The notes under the pieces: generated by a model | What the model was told of the DNA's origin: nothing | What the model saw: only the letters and a program-made list of their open reading frames with translations | Database searches by the model: none | In this document: one piece after another, positions 45,354 through 56,788 of the stretch | Layout: every line of letters starts with the position of its first letter | How positions within the stretch are numbered: the first letter of the stretch is position 1 | Assembly (NCBI GenBank): GCA_963575645.1 | Contig: OY754466.1 | Location: 1,156,001 to 1,220,000 of the forward strand | DNA: 64,000 bases | Direction: 5' to 3' | Origin: Xanthostigma xanthostigma | Taxonomy: Eukaryota; Arthropoda; Insecta; Raphidioptera; Raphidiidae | Position numbers and translations under genes: made by a program

Positions 45354-46224
45354 CCGACAGGGACTCTATTATGAGTAGACGTGGTATATTGAAGTTCTTT
45401 TCATTATTAGTCATGATTTGTCGTAAGCTATAATTCATCAAGTTAATTAGCATAAATTTTGAATCATTTCGTATAGTATAGAGAGAATAGTCATACCTAA
45501 AAATTTTCTCCATGGACAGAAACAGTCTTTAACTATTTTAACCCAGATTGAAAAGCATGAACGGTTATATAACTTCCCCGTTTTTCTGTTTTCCTGATCG
45601 TAAATTGCCAATCACATCTACGACAGAGCATTTTACGACATTTTATATAAAATTATTTAATTTTATACCTTCCATAATAATTTTCCTCGAGTATTGCGTC
45701 ATCCTTATATTATAAGTCCAACCCATAACATTCGATATAAAGAAAACAGAGCTTGAGGCTGACAGAGATTGTTAAAGCACACATTAAATCTGGACATCCA
45801 CAAAATCCTTTTCGAAGAAACCCAAGTCATAGACAGAGCAACGAGTTAGTATCCACGCCAATACGCGCAGAATTTCAAAGACGAAGACCTAAATCTAAAT
45901 AAAGCCTGGACGCCAGCATAGACATACGATATCACTGTGCGGAACGACCAGCAACGGAATAACTGCGACCGAGCAGAAAACACTACTACGCCGAGCATAA
46001 AAGAAAGGAGAACACCGGTCATCGACACACTTACCTGCGAGCCGTCTAGAAGGACACTTCGCCCGCTGCCACGCCGCCTTTGATATTGTCTATCGCAGAT
46101 GTAGACGAAACTTCAGGTCATTTGAGCACTGTCTACAAAGCCGGAAACCTGTAACAGAAGAACGGATTTACTTTCGTGCTATAATCAGTTAATTCCGCGG
46201 ATTATAGATAGGTTATAATAATAA
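45354..46224. other. Unassigned interval with a GC-richer block
   Basis: 45780..46190 is richer in G+C. A plus-strand open stretch includes CHAAFDIVYRRCRRNFRSF and VTEERIYFRAIIS before a stop, without an ATG or a recognised family. Possibly an old coding remnant. Not called. Confidence 0.3.
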
Positions 46225-46837
46225 CTAGCGTGACCTGTGCGAATTATTCGCACTAAGTAAGTATATTTACTATAGTAGTAGGTGGCCTGTGCGAATTATT
46301 CGCACTAAATAAGTATAATAATTATCACTTTACAAAATTATTTTTTAAATATGATTGCAGGTATTCAATTCTTTTCTAATTTTGCACACTGCTTATAACG
46401 TTCTTCTTTTTGTTGTATTACAATATGAAGCTCAGATGACAGATCGAAGAAATATTTTACTAAAATTGTCATATAGAGGCGCAAGTAGCAAAAGCGTTAA
46501 GCTAAGCCGTCAGATGGCACCATGCAGCATTGCTGTGACGTTGTTCAACGTTGCTCGTCAGATGGCAGTATGCAGTATTTACAATATGAAGGTCAGATGA
46601 CAGATCGAACTGTTGACGTTGTTTCAAAATTAAAGCCGTCAGATGGCAGACGTTGTTCAGCGTTGCTGTTAATTAATTAATTTACAAAAACAAAAGCAAT
46701 AATAATTTTTTAAGTTGTCGATGTCAGTAGAGCAAGCAATTATCTGTAAAATGACATATAATTTATGTGGAGAAATTGTGTGGTTTTTTCTAAAAAGGGA
46801 GGCAAACATCTTAACCTTAACGTATTAATATATATGA
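46225..46837 (-). mobile_element. HelD Helitron, copy 5, with doubled 3' end
   Basis: 5' TCATATATATTAATACGT after A. The 3' end hairpin GTGCGAATAATTCGCAC occurs twice, at about 46239..46255 and 46278..46294, and the outer one is followed by AGGTCACGCTAG and T. TTATTATTATAACC follows, continuing the SINE-1-like tail. Confidence 0.87.
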
Positions 46838-47210
46838 TAACGCGTTTAACGTCCGTTTCTCGACTTTATGTCATAACAGACGCCATTCGCACCATTACTA
46901 TTTTCCATCTACCACCATTCTTGTTATTGTTCTACATTTTTTTAACTTCAACATAATTAATAGTAATGAGCGAATGAAGGAATTTTTAGGAAATTAGAAT
47001 AAGGTAGTCACCTTTTGAGCATAGGAGTTTGACAGGTAATCAATAAGGAACCATCTCGATATTTATCTGGAATTGTTGAGGGAAAACATGTAAAACCTCA
47101 ACAAGATGGCCGGTACAGGAATTACCGTTTCCCGGCGAAAGGGAGTAGGAAAAAGTCCCAGCCACATCAGCCCCCGCCGGGATTCGGAACCCAGTACCTT
47201 CCAAATGCGC
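46838..47210 (-). mobile_element. SINE-1, copy 4 (head truncated)
   Basis: The tail abuts the HelD 5' end (gtttaacgtccgtttctcga). The body continues to a partial head with B-box-like gattcggaacc. The A box is lost. Confidence 0.8.
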
Positions 47211-48039
47211 CATGACTAAAATTTAAGAACGGAAGAAATTGGATTTTGTAATATTATACTAAAACTATACCTATATTAATAAGTGCTTTTAGATAACCGA
47301 TAGTTAAGTATAAAAACATGACAACTAACAAATTATATAATTAAGGTTCCCTAGGGCCTTAATGCACAATTTTATAAGACGTTTGATGATACCTTCTTAA
47401 AAATGTTCTTCTATGATATTATTAAATGCTACTTCTTTATTGGTTGCCGTAAGGAAAATAGCTCATGTCATATTTTTGATAAAATAAATTTATCAGTCTT
47501 CTTGTCGTTCGAGGGCCCTAACCAGAAGGGGGACACAAACCTATACACATTATAATCGGGCCCCCTAGAGCATCCCCCTAGTATTTAGTTCCGACCGAAA
47601 GCAATTTAATAACGTACCTACATTTAATTCAAACGAACTCGATATGTCGAAGTACGTTAGTAAAAAAAATTCTGTTCGTTTCGTAGTTCTTGACATTCGT
47701 GTATTAGGCATACGATCAAAAATTCTGTCTTGTTTGTCTACTGTTGGATTTTTAAAAGAAGACCGGTCTATGGTATGTAGTCCTATGACCTTATTGCAGA
47801 AGAGCGCACATGTATTTTATATTAGTAAAAGGTAATGATCCTGGAACCGCTTCTATGCAATAAGGGAGTCCAGTCGACCAAACGTGTCGCAATTGTCGTA
47901 TCCCGATAATTGTACTATTGCCATAGCTGTACGACTACACAGCGACACTTGCTAACAGTACAAAAAAATCATACACCAGACAGTACATAGGTGTGCGTTC
48001 ACGGACTAACTTGAGGGGTGTTGTCTGAATATCATCAAA
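47211..48039. other. Unassigned interval
   Basis: Includes a 63-codon frame (47644..47835) with no recognised domain. No repeat family identified. Confidence 0.4.
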
Positions 48040-48198
48040 ATGGAAAGTAAAAAGGGAAAAACAGTTAGAAGTGGCGCTAGGGAGGTCATAGCGAATGTAA
48101 TTAAAATGTGCGAGTTAGAGGCTCAAAATAATGCCTTAAAATTTAAAGCTATACATTGTTTGCATGCCTTGCTATGCGCCGCCTATGAATTCCGGTAA
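48040..48198 (+). pseudogene. Short ORF resembling a transposase N-terminus
   Basis: A 52-codon frame starting MESKKGKTVRSGAREVIANV then IKMCELEAQN. 'RSxAREVIxNVI...CExEA' is a pattern often seen at the start of DDE-superfamily transposases and related repetitive proteins in insects, before a helix-turn-helix that is missing here. The frame stops soon after (AAYEFR). No inverted ends were found around it. Family assignment is tentative. Confidence 0.4.
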
Positions 48199-48967
48199 TT
48201 TGGGAACACATCAACGACTTCTTGCCCTTTCCCCACCGGTCTTCTTTCGCCGATCGCACAGTACTAGGCGTTCTCAGAGACAGTAAATTCGTAACATTTT
48301 TTGGAACAAAGGTACAGCGACTACCACTTGTTATTTGCACCAGTAGAGAAGTGACCTGCTGACCAAAATTGTGTATAAAAATGACTTGAGCGATTTTACG
48401 ATGAGGTCACTAATAATTTTTATTAAAGCAGGCTGCACTTTAATAATATAGAATACTAGAAGAATTTATTATCAACACTTAAGAGATAGAACACTCAGTA
48501 TATAATTAATTTTCTAGTATCAATAATTTATTATAAAATTACTGAACTGCCCTTTTGGCAAGCGCAAACTTTATAGACTAAACGATGCTTGTAATGCCTT
48601 TTTCTTGGACCACACATGCATTTGATTAAGTTGTAAGACAGTAGTAATGTACCACCATCGCTATGAAGCGATATCTTCAACTATGATCAAATGCAATTTT
48701 ATTTACGAAGCTGAGATAACCCATCATTAATTAAATTAATTAAATTTTGAAGTCAAGTTCTAATTTGTGTTTCGTTATTACATTAGAACTTGACTACCAA
48801 ATTAATTGGGATAATATAAAAATTTTAGATAGGTAATGAAACTAATTTTTTTAAAAGAAATATTTCGGAAATGTTACATATAAAATCAAATAAAAATTCT
48901 CTCAATGCTCAATTAGATACGGAAAATTTAAGTAATATAGGTATATAATATTATTTTGAAATATTTT
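48199..48967. other. Unassigned interval with a short hairpin
   Basis: A small inverted repeat, gaagtcaagttctaat / attagaacttgac, at about 48750..48797. No gene. Confidence 0.45.
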
Positions 48968-49548
48968 GTTTTGACGTGATAACGTCTTATAAATTGATGA
49001 ATCACCAATCTTATAAATTGATGAAACACCGGCTGCATGCACGAAAAAGTGTAACGTTCCTAATGTTCCGCCTGACCCTGTGCGTGCTTTTCTCGAAAAC
49101 GGCCCTAACGATTTGGATGAAATTTACTGAAAAGGGATTTTGGGGGGCAAAAAATCGTTTTAGCTAGGTCTCATCTCTCGAAAAAATCGTTTTCATACAA
49201 ATTTTATCATTATAAAAATCAATTTTTTGACGTATGAAAATACTTAAATATTGTAAGTAGGTTTTGGAATTTTATATAAACAATGAAACAATTGTTTTCA
49301 AAATATTATGACAGTTCATCTTTGAGACTTAAAATAAATACGAAAGAAAGAAAGTTAAAAAAAACAATTATATTATAGGTGGTGAGTAATTTTAATAAAT
49401 AAAATTAACCTAAATTTGAAGCGAAAGATGCAATATCATAGATTCGAATTATTATAATTATTATATAAATTTAGGTTATGTATTACGGAATACGTTATCA
49501 CGTAAAACTATCGTCCGTAAACCGACTTTACAGGCAAACCAATTTTTT
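48968..49548 (+). mobile_element. RepR copy H (long core)
   Basis: Near-identical to copy B through the core and both ends (tttgacgtgataacgtctta ... aaccgactttacaggcaaac). Confidence 0.87.
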
Positions 49549-49814
49549 AATAATTTTTTTTCTATTTAGGTACTCACAATTATTTCCATTTCTACTTAAT
49601 AAAAAATTGTTTGTTATTATTTTTTCATTATTTTGATATTAATTAATAATTTTGAAAGAATTTTATAAACAGCTAATTAGAAATTAAATATTAATTATTT
49701 TTTATATTTTTTAGATCAGTTCTGAAGAAGGTCCAAATCCGGATCGAAACTTTAATGTATTAATTATATTTTTTTGTTATTATTTTGTCTGAAAAATTGG
49801 TCGATAATTTTATT

Positions 49815-50190
49815 TATTCAACACGCGTGAGTAATATGTAATTTCGAGACCCTGCTAAACTCGGGAGAAATAATAAATTACTTCATGTTGACGCGTAGAG
49901 TGCTAATAATGAGCCGTACAGTGTGATAATGAATTTTCTGGACCAATAGAAACTCAGTAGCAAGCCCAAGCGTGAAATAATGAAAAAAACTGCACGCAGC
50001 TTCTGGACCAATAGGAACGTGGTAGGCGGTATTGTATATATGAAAACAGCATCGCAATTCAGCGAAAGTCATGGCAATCTTGTGTGCATACACTGACGGT
50101 GGGTACGTCAATCAATGAAGTGATTTATTATTTTTCCCTCTTTTATCAGGACCCCGATTACATATTACTCCTGCTAGTTGAATAAAGTAT
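49815..50190. repeat. Element with inverted ends (ttattcaac...gttgaataa)
   Basis: ttattcaacacgcgtgagta then atatgtaat is mirrored by attacatattactcctgcta then gttgaataa. The interior has two ggaccaatag (CCAAT-type) words and a 77-codon minus frame with no recognised domain. A second small hairpin lies next to it (50182..50286: tgtgcgacc...gaaggagaatattcca mirrored to the right). Confidence 0.6.
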
Positions 50191-50290
50191 TATGTGCGAC
50201 CATTGATCGAAGGAGAATATTCCACTCGCGTGCGTTTTACGCTCATGGAATCTTCTCCTTCTCTCACTAGTCGCACAATATACTATTATT

Positions 50291-52220
50291 AAATATTTTT
50301 TACCTCAAATCATGATTTGAGATTTTCAATTAAATGGAAATCTTCATTTAGTTAAAAACAAGTCTAGTCCACTAAAAATGAATGATATCTTTGCGTTTGC
50401 CTATATTTCTGTCGCATTTTTGTGTTGTGCCACTCTATCAAAATAGTGACACACTTTATGAAATCGACGTAGAGAACAAGGTAGTAAAATTAAAGATATT
50501 ATACACCGACAGTTAGTGCTTTTAAGAAAACATTTTTAAATGAAGACATTATTTTGCTATTTTTATAGAACTAATTTGGAATTTTATAGGCATTTTATTT
50601 AAATTTTAATTAAACTGTTTGCATGTATTAATATTCATATATTTCCTTTTATGTTGTTTTTTTTTATTCACGATCGATTTACATTGCAACTGTCAGCCGA
50701 ACGAATGGCATTTAAATACAAAACGCCAAACGGCCATTCTTCAACTTTTCTAAATGTCAAATATCATTGTTGACTGACCAAAAACTTCTGTGCGCATTGC
50801 AATAAATATTTTATTTTAATGAATTTTAATATTATCATTTTAAGGCGTTTTTTAACACATAAATAAAATTTAGCCGTCAGATTTTTTGTGGATATTTTCA
50901 TCCAATTTAAAAAACGAACACATCTCGACTGCATCTAAATGAGCATTAATATTAATAAAAATATTTCTCTAAGCCCACACTAGACGAGCCCCAAAATTCT
51001 CTAGTAAAAAGGGGGCCCATTAAATAGTAAACTCCCTTGCAAGGATTGTAGACCTAGCCATGGACTATCTGTGTAGATTTTTTTTTAAATTTACAGAAAT
51101 ATTTTTTCGACTAAAAATTGCAACACTTGGCGCGGAATGCTCTAGTAAGAAGAGTATTCAAGTGTCATCAAAATCGATCAAGCCGTTGCAGATACAAATA
51201 AAAAAACTGGCTATCATTAAATGGTTATATAACTTAAAAATTGTTGAGCTCATTTAGGGCATTAAATTTTCTACGGATTTCGAAACGAATTTTTTCTCGT
51301 TATACAAAGCTCATATCATGTGTAAAAAAAAACTTCTACGATGATTTTAACAGCACGTTTTAAAGATATGAGACAAAAAGCGGGATTTAAGCCCTTCTGT
51401 TCTTTATGAGGATAATTTCAAATTAGATTACCGCCATTAAAAAGGACATTACGTCATTACGCCATTGGTTTCCAAGAAGAATATTTAGCACGCGATTTCT
51501 AACTCAAAAGAACACAAAAAAAATACATTTGGGGACTTGCATTTTGGTCTCTACAATTTTTGTCGTTGATATTTTTTCGTATACAAGTAACGGTTCAGAA
51601 AGTAAATGAGGAAAACTCAAAACGGGTTTCTTCCAGGGATGTTCTATCCCCTATATAGGTGGGAACTCATTCCCAACCCTTTTAAAGAGTTCACGAATTC
51701 TACTTGGTTATTTTTCATCTAAAGTGCCTGTACAATACTGCCCTAAAAAGGGCAGTAAGTGACATTTGTTGAAAAATGAGTTCATACTGAAACCAACGAC
51801 AGCAGTAAGTGCTGCAGCAATTATTTTATTGTCTTTAAAAAATGTTTCCCCCATGTTTTGGTTTCCATAATCTAAAATTCTGGACGGTCAATACATTTTT
51901 AGTAAATCTTGATTTACTCAAATTCATAAGTTGGTTACTTACTGCCTTTTGCCTTTTTACGGCAGAATAGTTGCTATGCAAAAATATCAACATTGTTGCA
52001 CTTTCTGTGTACATAATATCTCTTACTGTATATAGAATTCCAAGAATTGGTTTTAATTTTATTGAAGTCGATAATTTTATCAATTAGTTTTATATTAAGT
52101 AGATTGGTCTGCTTTAACACGACATGTAGACACTGTGTTATCGGCAGTGTGGCCAGAACGGTGTGATCTATCAAAATATAGGGCCACCTATTTACAACTT
52201 TTATGGCACTGCATTTCTTT
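50291..52220. other. Long interval with no recognised repeat
   Basis: The most repeat-poor stretch of the window. Only short unsupported frames. It may hold diverged or non-coding sequence. Confidence 0.45.
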
Positions 52221-52530
52221 TTATCCAACGGACTCTAACGAAATATAATCGTCCCTGTCTATTATTTCGCTTGATTTTTCACTGAGTTTTCTCCCAACAA
52301 TAAATACCACAACAAATGAATGCAAAAACAAATCAATCAGCTTTGCAATACGACTCACATATCTAGAAAGAGCAGTACTAAAACTCGCTTCACTTGGGTT
52401 TTGCAAGTTTCAAACCGATTCGGGATCCGATCGTTCACCGATTTGAAATTAGTTACAAATCGGTCCTGTGCGACTTTGCAAGTCGTGAAGCAGTTTAAGT
52501 TGCATGGTTGCATGCTGTAGCGAAATGTTT

Positions 52531-52821
52531 CTACTGTAAGGTAGAAGAAACCATCTTTACCAATTTTGAATCAGTAGCGCTCGTGTGCCAACAAGGATCC
52601 TCAATCGATTGCAATCCGAGTGTCCAAACAGTTGCATCTTGAGTCGGTTTGAAATTCGAATTGCAAAACAATCGACTCGTGTTCAGAGGATGATAGAGAA
52701 TGTCGACTTTCCGGTCGGGGAATCCCCAATCTTTATTGGATGAAGATTCATTTTCGTAACCTATAACGAAATGATCTAAACTGAATAACGGTTTCCAAGC
52801 TGTCGGATCAGGTTCTCGCAT
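52531..52821 (-). CDS. Unrecognised ORF, possible gene fragment
   Basis: From an ATG at 52821 it encodes 96 residues beginning MREPDPTAWKPLFSLDHFVI and containing SSNKDWGFPDRKVDILYHPL and QSIEDPCWHTSATD. The frame stays open upstream without an ATG (YRDFNYLLT), so it may be the end of a larger exon. The composition is protein-like: mixed residues, two conserved-looking cysteines, several Trp and Pro. It lies outside all repeat families here, and base composition is somewhat higher in G+C than its flanks. I recognise no family, and no good splice acceptor is visible. A nearby minus-strand frame (52221..52406) contains a hydrophobic segment IDLFLHSFVVVFIV but cannot be joined with confidence. 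It may be a decayed gene, an exon of an unknown gene, or chance. Confidence 0.35.
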   Translation of the reverse strand: MREPDPTAWKPLFSLDHFVIGYENESSSNKDWGFPDRKVDILYHPLNTSRLFCNSNFKPTQDATVWTLGLQSIEDPCWHTSATDSKLVKMVSSTLQ

Positions 52822-52859
52822 GGTTAGCAAGTAATTGAAGTCTCTGTATCTATATATAT

Positions 52860-53722
52860 TTAAAACACAAGCCCTATTTCTCTAGCCAATCCGCCAGCAA
52901 TCCCTACTCAACCGATTGACACATTTTTTTTTAACTAAAGCCTTTAGTCCACAGATCTGTTATCACTAATTTTTTTTTTGGTGAAATTTCTTTGAAAGGG
53001 CTTCTTTCAACCGATAATAGTAAAAAAGACGAGGGGGTAGCGGGGTGAAGAGGAACGTAAAGAGAGAAAATCCTTCGATGTTCACGAGAGACATGAGTGT
53101 GAGAGAAATGCAAATATGTACGTATGTCGGAGATTTTACAAATAGTTTGACAAGTCGACTTTGACAATTGAAGTGTATATTTAAATTAGTTAGTTTTTTA
53201 GCGCAAATATTCCAAATATTAATAGACAAATAAATTTTATTTTATTTTCCAAACAATTTAAGAACGTGTAAGTTCATGTTAATTTAATGCCAAAATAGAG
53301 TTTTTAAATATTACATGGACTGTACCAAGTCTAAAATTTAGTCTCAGATCAGACAAAAAATAGTGAAAATCGTAAATGTATCAAATGAGGTTAGATTTTC
53401 TAAAAATGAATTGTGACAGCTCTTGCGGGGTAACCATCATAACAGATCTCATACATTTTCTTTGAATTTATAACCAATTAAATATAGAGACAACTTGATG
53501 GATCAAGCTAAATCAAAAGAAAAATAACTGTAAATGGAAACTAATAAAATTATTGTCGTAGGTCTGTATCAAAATATCGATTTTTGAAAACAATATGAAA
53601 ATACATGCAAAAGGTTTTGCACGGGTACACTAGTGTACTATAATTTCTGAAAGTTTCATCTTCTATAAAAGCGGAACCATTTTTAACGGTCGCCGCTCCC
53701 ACTCTATGAAAATATTGGCACC
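52860..53722. other. Unassigned interval
   Basis: No recognised gene or repeat. The overlapping minus-strand frames at 52931..53229 look spurious. Confidence 0.45.
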
Positions 53723-53735
53723 ATTTCGAAGACTT

Positions 53736-54162
53736 AAACCGAGCGAGGTGGCGTAGCGGCGAGAGCACTAGACTCGCATTCGGGAGGTACCGGGTTCGAA
53801 TCCCGGCGGGGGCAGATGTGACTAGGACTTTTTCCTACTGCCTCTCGCCGAGAAACGGTAATTCCTGTACCATCTTGTTGAGGTTTTTCATGGTTTACCT
53901 CAATAATTCCAGATAAATATCGAGATGGTTCCTTATTCAAGGCCATGGCCAATTACCTGTCAAACTCCTATACTTAAAAGTCTACCTTATCCTTAATTTT
54001 CTAAAAATTCCTTCATTCACCCATTGCTATTAATTAAGTTGAAGTTTAAAAATTATAGAAAATAACGGGAAGTGTGGTACAAAAAAAATAGTAATGGTGC
54101 GAATGGCGTCTGTTATGACATAAAATCGAGAAACAGGCGTTAGAGGCATTATTATTTATTAT
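53736..54162 (+). mobile_element. SINE-1, complete copy with 13-bp TSD
   Basis: Flanked by perfect ATTTCGAAGACTT duplications (53723..53735 and 54163..54175). The tRNA-related head has A box TGGCGTAGCGG (53749..53759) and a consensus B box GGTTCGAATCC (53793..53803). The body of about 330 bp has no coding capacity and the tail is ATT-rich. RNA polymerase III would transcribe it from the internal boxes, and movement would need a partner LINE that is not in this window. Confidence 0.93.
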
Positions 54163-54175
54163 ATTTCGAAGACTT

Positions 54176-54480
54176 CTCCAATCGAGTTTCGGAATCGGAT
54201 AGCCTGCCTTATAACGACCATCCTCGGAGTCGGTGGACAACGCGGCGTTCGGAAGAGCGTGAACCCTGAACTTAACGGAGAGAGAATTCACATGAGCAGA
54301 GAACTACAAATTAACAAATCCACGATGTCGCCGTGTGTGTATGTGTGTAGAATGGAGTCACAGACAGTGACGGTGACCAGCTTTGCCCACCTGGTCGGCG
54401 TGACCACCTCAGAGCGGCGTAGAGAGATCTTTATCATCGTATAAGACACACATTCACACGGCACCTATATGCAGCCAATA
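54176..54480. other. GC-rich non-repetitive block
   Basis: About half G+C in a one-third G+C neighbourhood. Plus-strand frame 54259..54444 (MNPELNGERIHMSRELQINK...) and a minus-strand frame overlap, neither recognised. It could be a noncoding first exon, promoter or enhancer. It lies upstream of the activin-type gene on that gene's strand, but 23 kb away. Confidence 0.3.
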
Positions 54481-54679
54481 TCAATATATATCTGTCTGCT
54501 TAATAATAAGACCGGGTTAAACTACTAGCTTTTCTCATCTATCTTTTATGTACTGTCGACTCTATGATTAGCGGAATAAGGTTTCAAGAATGTCAAGATT
54601 GCTGTTGCGTAATAAAGAATTTGAAGCAAGTTCTCATCTTGACTTTTGATGAAAGAAAGACTACGCAGTGAACAATTCG

Positions 54680-54790
54680 ACCTGTATCGTGTTTTTTTGG
54701 ACTCGGAGGACCTCAAAATGAATAGATATCGTAACATTTCGAAAGATGAATTTTGACCTTTCCCTACTTGTGTAATTGGGTTGGAAAAAT
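54680..54790 (-). repeat. RepP fragment
   Basis: cgacctgtatcgtg, ggactcggaggacctcaaaa and ttgtgtaattgggttgga match the inverse RepP sequence. Confidence 0.5.
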
Positions 54791-54904
54791 AAAGATCTTT
54801 ACGTAAAATATGCAATAATTGTGAAAAATATGAAAAAAAGAGGCTCTGAACGACGGGTACGTGGCAGCCACTTTACTTTAATGCCACAGCCGGTTTATAT
54901 AGTA

Positions 54905-55507
54905 CTAGCTGCTCCCCGCGGCTCCGCACGGGATTGTGTTGAAACACGGTAGCGACAAAAGTAGTGGAGGTTTCAGCTATATAAATTATATATAGAGAGA
55001 AACAAATAAAAAATTCCTAAGCAAACAAAAAAGTATGTTCTAACTGCTAGAAAACATTTTTTTAAAGCGCGCGTTGCGCCACAGCCCACAACCATCCGCA
55101 ATAGCCCGTGATATTAAGTCGTTGGAGGGGGAAGCGGTGAACGGAAGTTTCGGGTTAAAGTCCCGACAGTGACATTGTTGGAAAGTAAATTTTTCTTATA
55201 TAGTATTGTAACTGTAACAATGTGAAATCTAATTGTTGACATTAATTTTCTTTCAACGCAAATGTATTTTGACGGACTACAGTTTTTAATAGCCTAAGTT
55301 ACTTCTTATAACATTAGCTATCTGCAGTGAAAATTCCGTCAAAATCGGTCTAGTCGTTTAGGAAATTATCCGAAACAAACAAACAGACAAAAACTTTAAA
55401 AATTGTTTTTTTGTTATAAGTGCCGTATATACTTTCATATGCATTTAGTAAATAGCTGTTATTTTGACATTACAAACACTTCAATTATATTTATCTGTAT
55501 TTATAGA
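54905..55507 (-). mobile_element. HelA Helitron, copy 3
   Basis: Uninterrupted copy. Minus-strand TCTATAAATACAGATAAA after A at the 5' end. Hairpin GCGGAGCCGC then GGGGAGCAGCTAG and T at the 3' end. This copy defines the empty sites for the nested copies. Confidence 0.9.
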
Positions 55508-55589
55508 TACTATATAATATTTTGTATTGTATATTTTATATGGGAGACAGACAAAATCAATGTATAAGAATACGTTAGAGATTCGTCGG

Positions 55590-55710
55590 CATTTAGCACA
55601 GAAAAGAATTTCTAACGAGATTCTTCGATAGCACAGAAGAGAATCTCTAACGAGATTCTTCGATAGAACAGAAGAGAATCTCTAACGAGATTCTCCGATT
55701 CACGAAGTGC
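55590..55710. repeat. Three ~42-bp tandem units
   Basis: gagaatctctaacgagattc (itself nearly palindromic) plus ttcgatag(c/a)acagaaga repeats three times with few changes. Confidence 0.8.
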
Positions 55711-56261
55711 TCAACGGAGCTTTGCTCCCGTACATTATGCTATACGTCTCATTAACCCATTTTACCCTATTTTGCCAAAAGAATCTGTTCTTCAAAAATT
55801 GAGCAAAGACAAAAATCGTGTTAATTTGTCTGGTTGCTTCTCAAATGTGTATCTGAAGCATTATATCGCATGGGACACCAGAAGAGTGCATAATATATCG
55901 TTTTATCTTTTTGCTTTATTTGAACAAAACTGATAGGTATGCAAATTTGACCGTGTGATGTTGTTAATAAAAACGAAAAGGAACATTTGCCGACTTTAAT
56001 GCCGTTGTATATTGCATACAGGCTGGAACAACTCTAGTCGTAGATACTAATAGCTACGAGATATTAATAAGATCTGCCCCAGTCGGACAGTCTTTGAGGA
56101 ACTGATGTGAAAAGTGTGTCTTTTCGAAAAAAAAATTTAAACGATAATTTTATATATAGACTAGCTGCCCCCCGCGGCTCCGCACGCGATTGTGATGAAG
56201 CACAGTAGCGACAAAAGTAGAGGAGCTTTCGACTATCTATACCTACTAATATATAAATATA

Positions 56262-56775
56262 GTTTTAAAAAAACTAAAAAACACGCTTTATAGGTATCGA
56301 ACTAAAAAGTAAAAAAAATTTTTTTTTAAATAAGCTAAAAAGCGTGGGGCGCTTTGTTCCACATTTTCGTACATCGAGCGCCCCACGCTTTTTAAGCTTA
56401 TTTTAAAAAAAATATTTTTTACTTTTTAGTTCGGTATAAAGCGTGTTTTTTAGTTTTTTTTAAACTATATATATTTTTCACTTTTTAGTTTGATATAAAG
56501 CGTGTTTTTTAGTTTTTTTTAAACTATAATTTTATTTTCCACTTTTTAGTTCGATTTATTGTCAAAAATTTGCCGAAAAAATAACAATTTTTTTTTCGGC
56601 GTGGACGGGATTAGAACCCGTGATGCCGAGAGTTGACGTCAGCGAAGACCCGGCCTTAGACTGCACGGCTAGCCAGTGTACTTACTGTGCTGTCATATTA
56701 TACCGCTATATAAACCACTTGCTGTAGTCCAAACGAGTTTACAAACAAATACATACAAACTTACAAGTGAAACTA
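56262..56775 (-). mobile_element. SINE-2 compound repeat, copy 2 (uninterrupted)
   Basis: Contains the hairpin tttatcgaactaaaaagtaa-type arms around gcgtggggcgctttgttcca and gagcgccccacgct, two further 'tataaagcgtgttttttag' repeats, then the inverse tRNA-like head (gacgggattagaacccgtga, cggccttagactgcacggct). Its head is intact where copy 1 carries a MITE. Confidence 0.75.
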
Positions 56776-56788
56776 GTATAAAGCGTGT

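Noticed and set aside
44839-45374. 67- and 92-codon ORFs with similar proteins
   Set aside because: They are the two arms of one foldback read from each side.
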